64,000 nucleotides of DNA from Rhizobium sp. BK418 (GCF_004341105.1 NZ_SLZK01000001.1:744001-808000), one strand, 5' to 3'; positions 7,399 to 17,450 are shown, numbered from the stretch's first letter. A program made the numbers and translations. The notes: generated from the sequence alone by a model not told the origin.

Positions 7399-9408
7399 AT
7401 GTTCAAGAAAATCCTGATCGCAAATCGCGGCGAGATTGCCTGTCGCGTGATCAAAACCGCGCGCCGCATGGGCATTGCCACCGTTGCGGTCTATTCTGAT
7501 GCGGATCGGGATGCCCTGCATGTCGAAATGGCCGATGAGGCCGTCCATATCGGTCCAGCGCCTGCTGCCGAAAGCTATCTCGTTGCCGACAAGATCATTG
7601 CCGCCTGCAAGCAGACCGGCGCCGAAGCCGTTCATCCCGGCTATGGCTTCCTGTCCGAGCGTGCTTCCTTCTGTGAGGCGCTCGAGAAGGAAGGAATCAT
7701 CTTCATCGGCCCGAAGCCCAAGGCGATCACGGCGATGGGCGACAAGATCGAATCGAAGAAATTCGCCAACGCTGCCAAGGTTTCGACCGTGCCCGGCTAT
7801 CTCGGTGTGATCGAAGATGCCATTCATGCCGAAAAGATCGCCGCCGAGATCGGCTATCCCGTGATGATCAAGGCATCTGCCGGCGGCGGCGGCAAGGGCA
7901 TGCGCATTGCCTGGAACGAAGCGGAAGTGCGTGATGGTTTTGACCGGGCCCGCTCGGAAGCGAAAAGCTCCTTTGGCGACGACCGCGTCTTTATCGAGAA
8001 ATATATCGTCGATCCGCGCCATATCGAAATCCAGGTGCTGGCGGATGCTCACGGCAATGTGGTCTATCTTGGCGAGCGCGAATGCTCCATACAGCGCCGG
8101 AACCAAAAGGTGGCAGAAGAAGCACCCTCGCCCTTCCTCGACGAGAAGACGCGCGCCGCCATGGGCGAACAGTCCGTGGCGCTGGCGAAGGCCGTCGACT
8201 ATCAGAGCGCCGGCACGGTGGAGTTCATCGTCGACCGCGACCGCAATTTCTATTTCCTCGAAATGAACACCCGCCTGCAGGTCGAGCACCCGGTGACGGA
8301 ACTCGTGACCGGCATCGATCTCGTTGAGCAGATGATCCGCGTCGCCGCCGGCGAGCCGCTACCCTTCGCTCAGAAGGATATCAGGCTGAACGGCTGGGCG
8401 ATCGAGAGCCGTCTCTATGCGGAAGATCCCTACCGCAACTTTCTGCCCTCGATCGGCCGTCTGACGCGTTACCGCCCGCCGGCGGAAGGCCGCAACGGCG
8501 ATGTGGTCATCCGCAACGATACCGGCGTCTTCGAAGGTGCGGAAATCTCCATGTATTACGACCCGATGATCGCCAAACTCTGCACCTGGGCTCCGAGCCG
8601 GTTGCAGGCAGTGGAGGCCATGGGACAGGCGCTCGACGCTTTCGTCGTCGATGGCATTGAGCACAATGTTCCCTTCCTCGCAGCACTGATGAAACATCCG
8701 CGCTGGCGCGAAGGTCGTCTCTCCACCGGCTTCATATCAGAGGAATATCCAGACGGTTTCGCCCCGATGGCGCCTGACGCCTCGGAAGAAGCAGCCCTTG
8801 CTGCCATCGCGCTGTCCTGCTCCCTGATCGATACCATCAGGCGTGAAGGCTTCGCCGATCGCCTGCGCCATCCGAACGGCCCCCTACGCGAAGAATGGGT
8901 CGTTAAGCTCGGCAGCGACTATGTTCCGGTGAAGCTGGTCGATGGCCTCGTCACCATTCCTTTCGAGATGGAAATGGAAGTCGGCGGCCGCACGGAAACC
9001 GTTATCACCGACTGGAGACCGGGGGATGCGGTCTGGCACGGCAGAATCGCCAGCCGACAGGTAACGGCGCAGATCCGTCCGATCCTGAACGGTCTGCGCA
9101 TTGACTGGCAGGGCCTCTCTGTCAAGGCGCGCGTCTTTACGCCCCGTCATGCCGAGCTTGATCGCCTGATGCCCGTCAAGCTGCCACCCGATACGTCCAA
9201 GCTCTTGCTCTGCCCCATGCCCGGCCTCGTCGTCTCGATTGCGGTCGGAGAAGGCCAGGAGGTCAAAGCGGGCGAAACGCTCGCCGTCGTTGAAGCCATG
9301 AAGATGGAAAACGTGCTGCGCGCCGAGCGCGACCTCGTTGTCGGGAAGATCAAGGCCGCTCCCGGCGAGAGCCTCGCCGTCGATGCCGTCATCATGGAAT
9401 TTGCCTGA
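7399..9408 (+). CDS. pccA: Propionyl-CoA carboxylase alpha subunit (biotin carboxylase and biotin carrier)
   Basis: 669 residues. It carboxylates biotin with ATP and bicarbonate and hands the carboxyl group to PccB, making methylmalonyl-CoA from propionyl-CoA. Domains: biotin carboxylase (about 1-450) with KILIANRGEIACRVIKTARR, the ATP-grasp glycine loop KASAGGGGKGMRIAW and NTRLQVEHPVTE; a BT-type linker (about 470-590); and a biotinyl domain with CPMPGLV and EAMKMEN, the biotinylated Lys being residue 635, 35 from the end as usual. The pccB gene lies 3.2 kb away on the other strand. Methylcrotonyl-CoA carboxylase alpha is the main alternative, but the PccB partner and the BT region favour PCC. 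Confidence 0.9.
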   Translation: MFKKILIANRGEIACRVIKTARRMGIATVAVYSDADRDALHVEMADEAVHIGPAPAAESYLVADKIIAACKQTGAEAVHPGYGFLSERASFCEALEKEGIIFIGPKPKAITAMGDKIESKKFANAAKVSTVPGYLGVIEDAIHAEKIAAEIGYPVMIKASAGGGGKGMRIAWNEAEVRDGFDRARSEAKSSFGDDRVFIEKYIVDPRHIEIQVLADAHGNVVYLGERECSIQRRNQKVAEEAPSPFLDEKTRAAMGEQSVALAKAVDYQSAGTVEFIVDRDRNFYFLEMNTRLQVEHPVTELVTGIDLVEQMIRVAAGEPLPFAQKDIRLNGWAIESRLYAEDPYRNFLPSIGRLTRYRPPAEGRNGDVVIRNDTGVFEGAEISMYYDPMIAKLCTWAPSRLQAVEAMGQALDAFVVDGIEHNVPFLAALMKHPRWREGRLSTGFISEEYPDGFAPMAPDASEEAALAAIALSCSLIDTIRREGFADRLRHPNGPLREEWVVKLGSDYVPVKLVDGLVTIPFEMEMEVGGRTETVITDWRPGDAVWHGRIASRQVTAQIRPILNGLRIDWQGLSVKARVFTPRHAELDRLMPVKLPPDTSKLLLCPMPGLVVSIAVGEGQEVKAGETLAVVEAMKMENVLRAERDLVVGKIKAAPGESLAVDAVIMEFA

Positions 9409-9479
9409 GGCTTTTTCCCCTTGAGCCGTCCTCGCGGAGCGTGCAAAAGTCGCGCTCACAAATCATGAGGAGATCGAAG

Positions 9480-10607
9480 ATGGATGTTCGCGCCGCCGTT
9501 GCCGTTCAGGCAGGAAAACCGCTCGAGGTTATGACCGTTCAGCTTGACGGCCCCAAGGCCGGCGAAGTGCTGATCGAGGTCAAGGCGACCGGCATCTGCC
9601 ACACCGATGATTTCACCCTCTCCGGTGCCGATCCCGAAGGTCTCTTTCCGGCGATCCTTGGTCATGAGGGCGCGGGCATCGTCGTCGATGTCGGCCCGGG
9701 CGTCACGTCGGTGAAGAAGGGCGACCATGTCATTCCGCTCTACACGCCGGAATGCCGCGAATGCCCCTCCTGCCTGTCGCGCAAAACCAATCTCTGCACC
9801 GCCATTCGCTCGACCCAGGGCCAAGGCGTCATGCCGGACGGCACCTCGCGATTCTCGATCGGCAAGGACAAGATCCACCACTATATGGGCTGCTCGACTT
9901 TCGCCAATTTCACGGTTCTGCCGGAGATTGCCGTCGCTAAGGTCAATCCGGACGCGCCGTTCGACAAGATTTGCTACATCGGCTGTGGTGTCACGACCGG
10001 TATCGGCGCCGTCATCAATACGGCCAAGGTCGAAATGGGCGCGACGGCGATCGTCTTCGGTCTCGGCGGCATCGGCCTCAACGTCATTCAGGGCCTGAAG
10101 CTTGCAGGCGCCGATATGATCATCGGCGTCGATCTCAACAACGACAAGAAGGCTTGGGGCGAACGTTTTGGCATGACGCATTTCGTCAATCCGTCCGAAG
10201 TCGGTGCCGATATCGTCCCCTATCTCGTCAACATGACCAAGCGTGGTGCCGACCAGATCGGCGGCGCCGATTACACGTTCGACTGCACGGGCAATACCAA
10301 GGTCATGCGCCAGGCGCTGGAAGCCAGCCACCGCGGCTGGGGCAAGTCGGTCATCATCGGCGTCGCCGGCGCCGGCCAGGAAATCTCCACCCGTCCGTTC
10401 CAGCTCGTCACCGGCCGCACCTGGATGGGCACGGCCTTCGGCGGTGCGCGCGGCCGCACCGATGTGCCGAAGATCGTCGACTGGTACATGGAGGGCAAGA
10501 TCCAGATCGATCCGATGATCACCCACACCATGCCGCTCGAAAAGATCAACGAAGGCTTCGAACTCATGCATTCCGGCAAGAGCATCCGCAGTGTGGTCCT
10601 CTATTGA
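9480..10607 (+). CDS. frmA: S-(hydroxymethyl)glutathione dehydrogenase / class III alcohol dehydrogenase
   Basis: 375 residues, starting at the ATG at 9480 after GAGGAGATCGAAG. The enzyme oxidises the glutathione adduct of formaldehyde with NAD+ and can also reduce S-nitrosoglutathione. Catalytic zinc ligands include Cys40 (TGICHTDD) and His62-Glu63 (GHEGAG). The structural zinc loop has the four cysteines of PECRECPSCLSRKTNLC. The nucleotide site is GLGGIGLNVIQG. Length and sequence are those of class III ADH. It shares a TGATG stop/start with the next gene, a GNAT. The usual S-formylglutathione hydrolase partner is not next to it. Confidence 0.94.
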   Translation: MDVRAAVAVQAGKPLEVMTVQLDGPKAGEVLIEVKATGICHTDDFTLSGADPEGLFPAILGHEGAGIVVDVGPGVTSVKKGDHVIPLYTPECRECPSCLSRKTNLCTAIRSTQGQGVMPDGTSRFSIGKDKIHHYMGCSTFANFTVLPEIAVAKVNPDAPFDKICYIGCGVTTGIGAVINTAKVEMGATAIVFGLGGIGLNVIQGLKLAGADMIIGVDLNNDKKAWGERFGMTHFVNPSEVGADIVPYLVNMTKRGADQIGGADYTFDCTGNTKVMRQALEASHRGWGKSVIIGVAGAGQEISTRPFQLVTGRTWMGTAFGGARGRTDVPKIVDWYMEGKIQIDPMITHTMPLEKINEGFELMHSGKSIRSVVLY

Positions 10608-11080
10608 TGGCTGCTGTTGCCTACACGGCCGATCTCAAAAGCCTCGATGAGCTCTCCGCACGGGAGCTCTACGATCTCTTGCGGATGCGCGTGGACGTCT
10701 TCGTCGTCGAGCAGAACTGCCCCTATCCGGAACTCGACGGCAAGGATATCGATGCCCTGCATCTGCGGCTCATGGACGGTGACGAACTGATCGGCTCGAC
10801 GCGGCTCCTGAAGCCCTACAGCGTCGAGCATCCGGTAAAGATCGGCCGCGTCGTCGTCTCACCTGCCCATCGCGGCAAGCGGCTCGGCGAGGCGTTGATG
10901 AAGGAATCGATCGCAGCCTGCGAAAAGTTCTTCCCGGCCAATTCCATTGCGTTGTCGGCACAGGCGCATCTGCGCCGCTTCTACGAATCTTTCGGCTTCG
11001 TCAAAACCTCGGAGGAATATCTGGAAGACGGCATTCCCCATATCGACATGGTTCGCCAGCTGGCTACCCAGCCAGCGTGA
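10607..11080 (+). CDS. GNAT acetyltransferase, ElaA-like
   Basis: 157 residues. The ATG overlaps the frmA stop by one base, so translation is probably coupled. The N-terminal segment RELYDLLRMRVDVFVVEQNCPYPELDGKD is characteristic of the ElaA branch of GNAT proteins. The acetyl-CoA loop is VVSPAHRGKRLGEALM (about residues 83-98), followed by LSAQAHLRRFYESFGF. The acceptor is unknown. Confidence 0.85.
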   Translation: MAAVAYTADLKSLDELSARELYDLLRMRVDVFVVEQNCPYPELDGKDIDALHLRLMDGDELIGSTRLLKPYSVEHPVKIGRVVVSPAHRGKRLGEALMKESIAACEKFFPANSIALSAQAHLRRFYESFGFVKTSEEYLEDGIPHIDMVRQLATQPA

Positions 11081-11090
11081 GGATATCGCC

Positions 11091-11534
11091 ATGATCTATG
11101 TCGATGCCGACGCCTGCCCTGTAAAGCCTGAAATCCTGAAAGTGGCCGAACGTCTCGGCATGGAAGTGACTTTCGTCGCCAATTCAGGCCTGCGTCCCTC
11201 CCGCGATCCGATGGTGCACAACGTTATCGTCTCTAACGCTTTCGACGCCGCCGACAACTGGATTGCCGAACATACCGGCCCGACAGACGTGGTCGTAACC
11301 GCCGACGTGCCCCTCGCGGTTCGCTGCGTCGCCAAGGGCTCCTTCGTCACAGGTCCGACTGGTCGCGTCTTCGATGAGACTACTATCGGCATGGCAAGTG
11401 CCATGCGCGATCTCGGTGCGCACCTGCGCGAAACCGGCGAGAGCAAGGGCTACAATGCCGCCTTCAGCCCGAAGGATCGCTCACGTTTCCTCGAAACCTT
11501 CGATCGTCTCTGCCGCAGGGCGAAAAGCGCCTGA
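11091..11534 (+). CDS. YaiI/UPF0178 family protein (predicted NYN-like nuclease fold)
   Basis: 147 residues from the ATG at 11091, 10 bases after the GNAT stop. UPF0178 motifs are MIYVDADACPVKPEI at the start, VTFVANSGLR, VVTADVPLAVRCVAKG in the middle and RSRFLETFDRL at the end. The acidic cluster (Asp5, Asp7 and a later Asp) resembles PIN/NYN nucleases, but activity is not proven for this family. Probably the third gene of the frmA transcript. Confidence 0.88.
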   Translation: MIYVDADACPVKPEILKVAERLGMEVTFVANSGLRPSRDPMVHNVIVSNAFDAADNWIAEHTGPTDVVVTADVPLAVRCVAKGSFVTGPTGRVFDETTIGMASAMRDLGAHLRETGESKGYNAAFSPKDRSRFLETFDRLCRRAKSA

Positions 11535-11618
11535 GCCTCAAGCGGAAATCGGGTGGCATGGCAGCCATGCCAATTCCTAGCTTGAAGTGAGCCGTTCCCT
11601 CGTCCATATGAGCTGTGA

Positions 11619-11677
11619 CGCAGACGACTGCGGCGCTCGGGCGTTCCGGGTCGCAAAAGTCGCGGGGACGGCCTCGC
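11619..11677 (+). promoter_or_regulatory. Guanidine-II (mini-ykkC) riboswitch
   Basis: Two short hairpins, both with the ACGR tetraloop that defines this class. The first is CGCAG-ACGA-CTGCG (11619-11632). The second is GCGGGG-ACGG-CCTCGC (11662-11677, one G-U pair). The second ends 7 bases before AAGGAG, the ribosome site of a SugE/Gdx-type exporter, so guanidinium binding could expose that site. Class, spacing and downstream gene all agree. The match was made by eye. Confidence 0.85.
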
Positions 11678-11696
11678 TCTTAACAAGGAGAGTATG

Positions 11697-12011
11697 ATGG
11701 CCTGGTTCCTGCTTTTTCTCGCTGGCCTTTTTGAATGCGGTTGGGCAATCGGTCTGAAATATACCGATGGTTTCACCCGCCCGATGCCGACGATCCTCAC
11801 GGTCGTTTCGATGGTGGTGAGTGTCGTGCTGCTTGGTCTTGCCGTCAAAACCCTGCCGATTGGCACCGCTTATGCGATTTGGACCGGTATCGGCACGGTC
11901 GGTACCGTGCTGCTTGGCGTCTGGCTTCTGGGGGACGCAACGAGCGCCTCCCGCCTGATCTGCATAACGCTGATCGTCGCCGGTATTGCCGGCCTCAAAC
12001 TGACGGCCTGA
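11697..12011 (+). CDS. gdx: SMR-family guanidinium exporter (Gdx/SugE)
   Basis: 104 residues, four membrane helices. The start at 11697 is 6 bases after AAGGAG; the adjacent ATG at 11694 is too close. Glu13 in helix 1 (GLFECGWAIGLKYTDGF) is the coupling carboxylate of the small multidrug resistance family, and the GWAIGLKYTDGFTRP signature is that of the SugE branch, whose members with this riboswitch export guanidinium in exchange for protons. The AIWTGIGTVGTVLLG helix 3 is also typical. Works as a dual-topology homodimer. Single gene behind a guanidine-II riboswitch, followed by a strong terminator. Confidence 0.92.
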   Translation: MAWFLLFLAGLFECGWAIGLKYTDGFTRPMPTILTVVSMVVSVVLLGLAVKTLPIGTAYAIWTGIGTVGTVLLGVWLLGDATSASRLICITLIVAGIAGLKLTA

Positions 12012-12030
12012 CAAGGCGCAATCTGAATGA

Positions 12031-12064
12031 AAAGGCTGCGGGCGCTGAACCCGCAGCCCCTTTT
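12031..12064. terminator. Terminator between the converging gdx and doxX genes
   Basis: GGCTGCGGG (12034-12042), 7-base loop, CCCGCAGCC (12050-12058), then CCTTTT. AAAA precedes the stem, so it can work for both strands. Confidence 0.9.
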
Positions 12065-12078
12065 GTCTCTGAGATGCT

Positions 12079-12474
12079 TTAGGCCGCCGCGTTTCTATTG
12101 TCGACAGACCATGCACCTGCGCCCGCAAAGAATATGTAGAGGAAGACGAAGCAGAACAGGATGGCGGCATCGCCCTGGTTGATCGCCGGGAAGAAGCTGC
12201 GTGGCATATGTGCCATGAAATAGGCTATCGCCATTTCACCGGCCAGCAGGAAGGCCACCGGTCGCGTTGCGAAACCGATCAGCACCAGAAGGCCGCCGAC
12301 GAGTTCCAGTAATCCCGCAACCACGAACAGTGTGGGCAGCGGACCATCGCCCTGGGCGGCCGGAAAGCCGAAAAGCTTCATCATACCGTGCTCGATGAAC
12401 AGAAGCGCGGTCATGATTCTGAGAGCGGCCAGACCATAGGGGCGGTAGGCAGAAAGACGCTCGAAAGTGGACAT
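12079..12474 (-). CDS. DoxX-family membrane protein
   Basis: 131 residues with four membrane helices. The start at 12474 follows AAGGAGAGTCTTA. DoxX features: GLAALRIMTALLFIEHGMMKLFGF in helix 1, VAGLLELVGGLLVLIGFATRP in helices 2 and 3, and a final helix ending AGAGAWSVD. DoxX proteins in other bacteria take part in thiol/redox balance or as quinone-linked subunits, but the role of this type is unknown. It lies downstream of pccB with a 126-base gap and probably has its own promoter. Confidence 0.85.
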   Translation of the reverse strand: MSTFERLSAYRPYGLAALRIMTALLFIEHGMMKLFGFPAAQGDGPLPTLFVVAGLLELVGGLLVLIGFATRPVAFLLAGEMAIAYFMAHMPRSFFPAINQGDAAILFCFVFLYIFFAGAGAWSVDNRNAAA

Positions 12475-12600
12475 TAAGACTCTCCTTAAGGATGTACTGC
12501 CGAGCGTTACCGCGTCTCCAGGGGGGATTGAAGACACGGATTGCTGACAGGTGTTCACAACTTCGACAGTGGGCAAACACCTGAAGAGACAGTTATTCGC

Positions 12601-14133
<1,533 letters not shown>

Positions 14134-14212
14134 GATCTCCCCTCGCCGCTTTCCGCGGTATGTAGCAATTCCGGCAAAGTGTGCAGCGGTTTTCGCGTCC
14201 GGAAGAATAAAG

Positions 14213-14665
14213 CTACCGTCCGCTGAGTGCGAAGGCGGAGCGTATGCGCGCTGCGATATCTTCCGCCAGAATCTCATCTGCCAGATTAGGATCGGCGGTC
14301 AAGCTTGTGACTTCGAAGGAGGTGACGGCGATGACGGATCCGTCCTCCACGGAAGCGGCATCGATGCTGACCTTCGCGACGTTGCGGTCTTTCTGGAAGC
14401 CGAGCCCCTTCTGGACGGAAACAATGCGGATGGTCAGCACCACCCGCGGCAATTCGGTCGTGCGGACTGTGGCACGGATGGCGGCGTTGACGCGGTCGCT
14501 GATGCCGGAGAGCAACTCTGCCGACATCGTCGTGCTGGATAGCACGACGGCGCTGCGCACGTCATATACGGGCTTTTCCTGCTTCTTCGGCATAAGGTTG
14601 GCGCAGGCCGTCAGCGCCACGCAAACAAGCGCTATCAGGCAAAATCTCGACCTCGGCCAGTTCAT
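14213..14665 (-). CDS. Putative lipoprotein of unknown function
   Basis: 150 residues from the ATG at 14665; an ATG five codons upstream is possible. The N-terminus is a lipoprotein signal ([20 protein letters not shown]), with lipobox LTAC and the lipidated Cys at about residue 21. The mature part is an alpha/beta domain with [16 protein letters not shown] and [23 protein letters not shown] do not recognise the family. It is the last gene of the minus-strand run beginning with the RluC-type gene, 67 bases after the ATP12 stop. Confidence 0.65.
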   Translation of the reverse strand: MNWPRSRFCLIALVCVALTACANLMPKKQEKPVYDVRSAVVLSSTTMSAELLSGISDRVNAAIRATVRTTELPRVVLTIRIVSVQKGLGFQKDRNVAKVSIDAASVEDGSVIAVTSFEVTSLTADPNLADEILAEDIAARIRSAFALSGR

Positions 14666-14732
14666 TCCAAATTCCTGCATATCCCGTCTGGAATCGCAGA
14701 TTTCGTCATAAAGCCCATCAAAGCAATATGAT

Positions 14733-15518
14733 TCAGGCCCTTAGCGCGAAAAAAACATCCGTTGCTGCTTTGAAATCTTCAAAACGCTTGGCGCGGCGCT
14801 GCTCGGCTTCTTCGTCGCTTCCCCAGTGCTCGATGGTCCAGTCTTCGTCGAGATGAGCGAGCGACCAGGCTTCTGCAGGCGTGATCTGCCCTTCGGCGAT
14901 CGCGAGCGCCAGAAGTGCCGAACCGGTCAGCGTTGTCACCGTATGGAGAGATGCAAGCTCGAGGGCGCTATCATGCCTGCGCAGCGCTGAGCCGAAGGCG
15001 GCGATCGCCTCACGCGGCTGCTCGTGATGCATGACGCCTTCGACGAGGATGAAGCGCGCACCGAGATCGGCTGCCGCCCAGTCGAGCACCGGATCCCAGC
15101 GCTCGGTCTGCCGCTCTACCAGCTCTTGCGGACTATCGGCGCGGTAGCAGAGCAGATCGCTCGAGGAGAAGCGCAGGATGTCTTCGAACACGGCCTGCGT
15201 GTCGGTCGCCACGCCGTCGATCGCCGTATTGACGAGGCGCGTGACCGGCATCAGCGTCGGGTCGATCACCTCAGCCTGCGCATCCCATTCGGTGGCGATA
15301 AGCTTTGCCAGTGCCTCATTCGGCACGGCCAGCACTTGCCTTGCGGGCGTGCGCACGGCCTTGCCATCGAGCGCAATGGCGAAGCCTTCCTCGTGCGGAG
15401 CCACGGAAACCGTCTGATAGAAACGCTTCGGCAGCGGTTTCTTCATCTGGATCTGCGCGCGGCGCACAGGATCGGGATGGCTCAGATCTTCGGAAAGGTC
15501 GTTCAGCAGGTCGCGCAT
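14733..15518 (-). CDS. ATP12-family F1-ATPase assembly chaperone
   Basis: 261 residues. ATP12 helps assembly of the alpha subunit into F1 and is found in mitochondria and alphaproteobacteria. Signatures are KRFYQTVSV and GFAIALDGKAVRTPAR at the start, ATEWDAQAEVIDPTLMPVTRLVNTAID, and the C-terminal EAWSLAHLDEDWTIEHWGSDEEA. Full length. It lies 9 bases after the HAD phosphatase stop, in the same operon. Confidence 0.93.
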   Translation of the reverse strand: MRDLLNDLSEDLSHPDPVRRAQIQMKKPLPKRFYQTVSVAPHEEGFAIALDGKAVRTPARQVLAVPNEALAKLIATEWDAQAEVIDPTLMPVTRLVNTAIDGVATDTQAVFEDILRFSSSDLLCYRADSPQELVERQTERWDPVLDWAAADLGARFILVEGVMHHEQPREAIAAFGSALRRHDSALELASLHTVTTLTGSALLALAIAEGQITPAEAWSLAHLDEDWTIEHWGSDEEAEQRRAKRFEDFKAATDVFFALRA

Positions 15519-15527
15519 GGGCTCACC

Positions 15528-16181
15528 TCAGGAAAAATGGCGCAATATCTCATTTGGATGGTAGGCGATCGCATCGGCGCCGTTGGCGATCAGCTCATCC
15601 ACGCTGGCATAGCCCCAGGCAACGCCGATCGCCTTGGCGCCGGCAGCCTTTGCCATTTGCATATCGTAAACCGCGTCGCCAATGACAATGGCATCGACCG
15701 CATTCATGCCGGTTTCGTCGCAGCATTCCCTCACCATGGCCGGATGGGGCTTGGAGGGGCAATCGTCGGCGGTGCGCGCGACGATGAAATGCTTGTCGAA
15801 ACCGTGCGTCTCCATCACCAGCTTCAGCCCTCGCCGGGATTTGCCGGTCACGGCGCCGATCAGCAGATCCTCACGCCCGCTGATCGCGTCGATCATCTCG
15901 CGGATGCCGGGAAACAGCGGTTCCCGGTAATCGAGATCCTGACGCACGACCGTGAACAGCGATTTGTAATGTGCCGTCATGTCGATATCTTCTTGCTCGA
16001 CATGTGGCCTGCCCTGCATGCGGGCAATCGCGATATCGAGCGTCAGGCCGATAATCGCCTTTGTGTCTTCGAACCGCGGTTCCGCTTTCCCGAATTTCGC
16101 AAACGTGCGGCGCATGGTTTCGTGGATCAGCCCGGCACTGTCGACCAGCGTGCCGTCGCAATCAAAAAGCGCAAGTTTCAT
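15528..16181 (-). CDS. HAD-family hydrolase (phosphoglycolate phosphatase-like)
   Basis: 217 residues. HAD motif I is FDCDGTLVDS (6-15) with the nucleophile Asp7 and acid Asp9. Motif II is in IGAVTGKSRRG, the motif III Lys is in PSKPHPAM, and motif IV is AIVIGDAVYDMQMAKAAG. The cap is helical, as in the Gph/CbbY subgroup. The substrate is not predictable. Its start overlaps the stop of the pseudouridine synthase gene by 4 bases (ATGA). Confidence 0.9.
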   Translation of the reverse strand: MKLALFDCDGTLVDSAGLIHETMRRTFAKFGKAEPRFEDTKAIIGLTLDIAIARMQGRPHVEQEDIDMTAHYKSLFTVVRQDLDYREPLFPGIREMIDAISGREDLLIGAVTGKSRRGLKLVMETHGFDKHFIVARTADDCPSKPHPAMVRECCDETGMNAVDAIVIGDAVYDMQMAKAAGAKAIGVAWGYASVDELIANGADAIAYHPNEILRHFS

Positions 16182-17176
16182 TCTTCGTCATCCAGGATCG
16201 GGGCGGAATTCTCATCGAAACCGAGCAGGTTCCAGCTCTGCACCATATGCGGCGGCAGAGGCGCGGTGACGCGCAGGCGCCCGCCGGAGGGATGGGGGAT
16301 GTCGATATGGCGGGCGTGCAGATGCAGCCGCTTTTGGATGCCGCCGGGAAAATCCCAGTTCGGATCCTCGTCGAAATATTTGGGATCGCCGATAATCGGA
16401 TGGCCGATATGCAGCGCATGGACGCGCAGCTGGTGCGTGCGGCCCGTATAGGGCTCCATCTCCAGCCAGGCGAGACGCTGGGCCGCCGTCTCGATAATGC
16501 GGTAATAGGACACCGCATGATCAGCGCCGTCCTCACCGTGTTTGGCAATCCGCATGCGGTCGCCGTCAGCCGTCTGTTCCTTGACGAGCCAGGTCGAGAT
16601 CTTGTCTTCACGCTTGCGTGGCACGCCCTTCACCAGCGACCAATAGGTCTTCTTGGTGTCGCGCTCACGGAAGGCGGCGGTCAGTTTCTGGGCCGCACCG
16701 CGTGTGCGGGCAATGACGAGCACTCCCGACGTATCGCGGTCGAGGCGGTGAACGAGCCGGGGCTTCTCGCCCTTGGGGCTGGTCCATGCTTCCAGCATCT
16801 GGTCGATATGGCGCGCCACGCCTGAGCCGCCCTGCACCGCAAGGCCGGCCGGCTTGTTGAGCACGATCACCTTGGCATCCTCATGCAGCACCATGCGCGC
16901 GAGAAGTTCGGCATCACCGGAATGTTTGAGATCCCTGCCGGCGATCGGGCCGGATTTGACCTTGGAGTCGACATCGAGCGGCGGCACGCGCACCATCTGG
17001 CCGGGCTGGACGCGCGCATCGGTTTTGACCCGTCCGCCGTCGACGCGAACCTGGCCGGAGCGCAAGAGCTTCTGAAGCTGGCCGAAGCCCAGACCCGGAT
17101 AATGGATCTTGAACCAGCGGTCGAGCCGCATGCCCGCTTCGTCGGGATCCACCTTGATGTGTTCTATGCCTGCCAT
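16178..17176 (-). CDS. rluC: RluC/RluD-type 23S rRNA pseudouridine synthase
   Basis: 332 residues. The N-terminal S4 RNA-binding domain (about 1-70, RLDRWFKIHYPGLGFGQLQK) is followed by the RluA-type catalytic domain with the signature HRLDRDTSGVLVIAR, whose Asp is the nucleophile, and later GRTHQLRVHALHIGHPIIGD. In the family it converts specific uridines of 23S rRNA; the subtype RluC is inferred from the S4 domain and length. It heads the operon with the HAD and ATP12 genes. A crcB remnant lies directly upstream. Confidence 0.85.
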   Translation of the reverse strand: MAGIEHIKVDPDEAGMRLDRWFKIHYPGLGFGQLQKLLRSGQVRVDGGRVKTDARVQPGQMVRVPPLDVDSKVKSGPIAGRDLKHSGDAELLARMVLHEDAKVIVLNKPAGLAVQGGSGVARHIDQMLEAWTSPKGEKPRLVHRLDRDTSGVLVIARTRGAAQKLTAAFRERDTKKTYWSLVKGVPRKREDKISTWLVKEQTADGDRMRIAKHGEDGADHAVSYYRIIETAAQRLAWLEMEPYTGRTHQLRVHALHIGHPIIGDPKYFDEDPNWDFPGGIQKRLHLHARHIDIPHPSGGRLRVTAPLPPHMVQSWNLLGFDENSAPILDDEE

Positions 17177-17235
17177 GGAATACTTTCGGAAAATACGGGC
17201 GCGATCAAAGCCAGCGCCTCTCTTGCCGCTGCCTT

Positions 17236-17281
17236 TAGAGCATTTTTCAGAAAACGGAAATCGGAATCGAATTCAGAGCAA
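17236..17281. repeat. Partial copy of a rhizobial mosaic intergenic repeat
   Basis: The sequence from TTTAGAGCATTTTTC to GAATTCAGAGCAA carries, on the minus strand, the TCGATTCCGATTT core that is also in the repeat at 47107-47209. It abuts the 3' end of the broken crcB. Only part of the family unit is present. Confidence 0.5.
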
Positions 17282-17450
17282 TACGCGCATCAGGTCGAGG
17301 CCGGCCATGACGGCCGCCATCGAAAACCCAACGCCTATGGCAATAGGTACCGCCGGCAAAAACATCGCCGCGCTCGAAGAGCGAGATCGCATCCAGCGAG
17401 AAAGCGGAGAAGGTGGTGAAACCGCCGAGAATCGCGTCTGTGGAATTCTT
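17273..17450 (-). pseudogene. crcB: crcB (Fluc fluoride channel) remnant, truncated and frameshifted
   Basis: On the minus strand one frame encodes ILGGFTTFSAFSLDAISLFERGDV, the conserved centre of CrcB with its Phe-box and TTFS track. After the T-run complementary to 17357-17361 the homology moves to the next frame, which reads LPAVPIAIGVGFSMAAVMAG and ends DLMRVLL, the usual last helix. The N-terminal 60 or so residues (helices 1 and 2) are absent: upstream of 17450 neither frame resembles CrcB. The fragment could therefore not make the dimeric fluoride channel. In related rhizobia crcB precedes the rluC gene, as I recall. A single base error at the T-run could explain the frameshift but not the missing N-terminus. 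Confidence 0.78.

Noticed and set aside
9456..10571. A 371-codon minus-strand open frame opposite frmA
   Set aside because: Shadow of frmA; no recognisable domain and composition typical of antisense frames.
11535..11696. Guanidine-I (ykkC) riboswitch because of GCGTTCCGG before gdx
   Set aside because: The long conserved ykkC blocks are missing, while two ACGR hairpins match the guanidine-II class well.
17273..17450. A normal small gene in the crcB region
   Set aside because: The readable CrcB text is split over two frames and lacks the first two helices, so no single start gives a complete protein.
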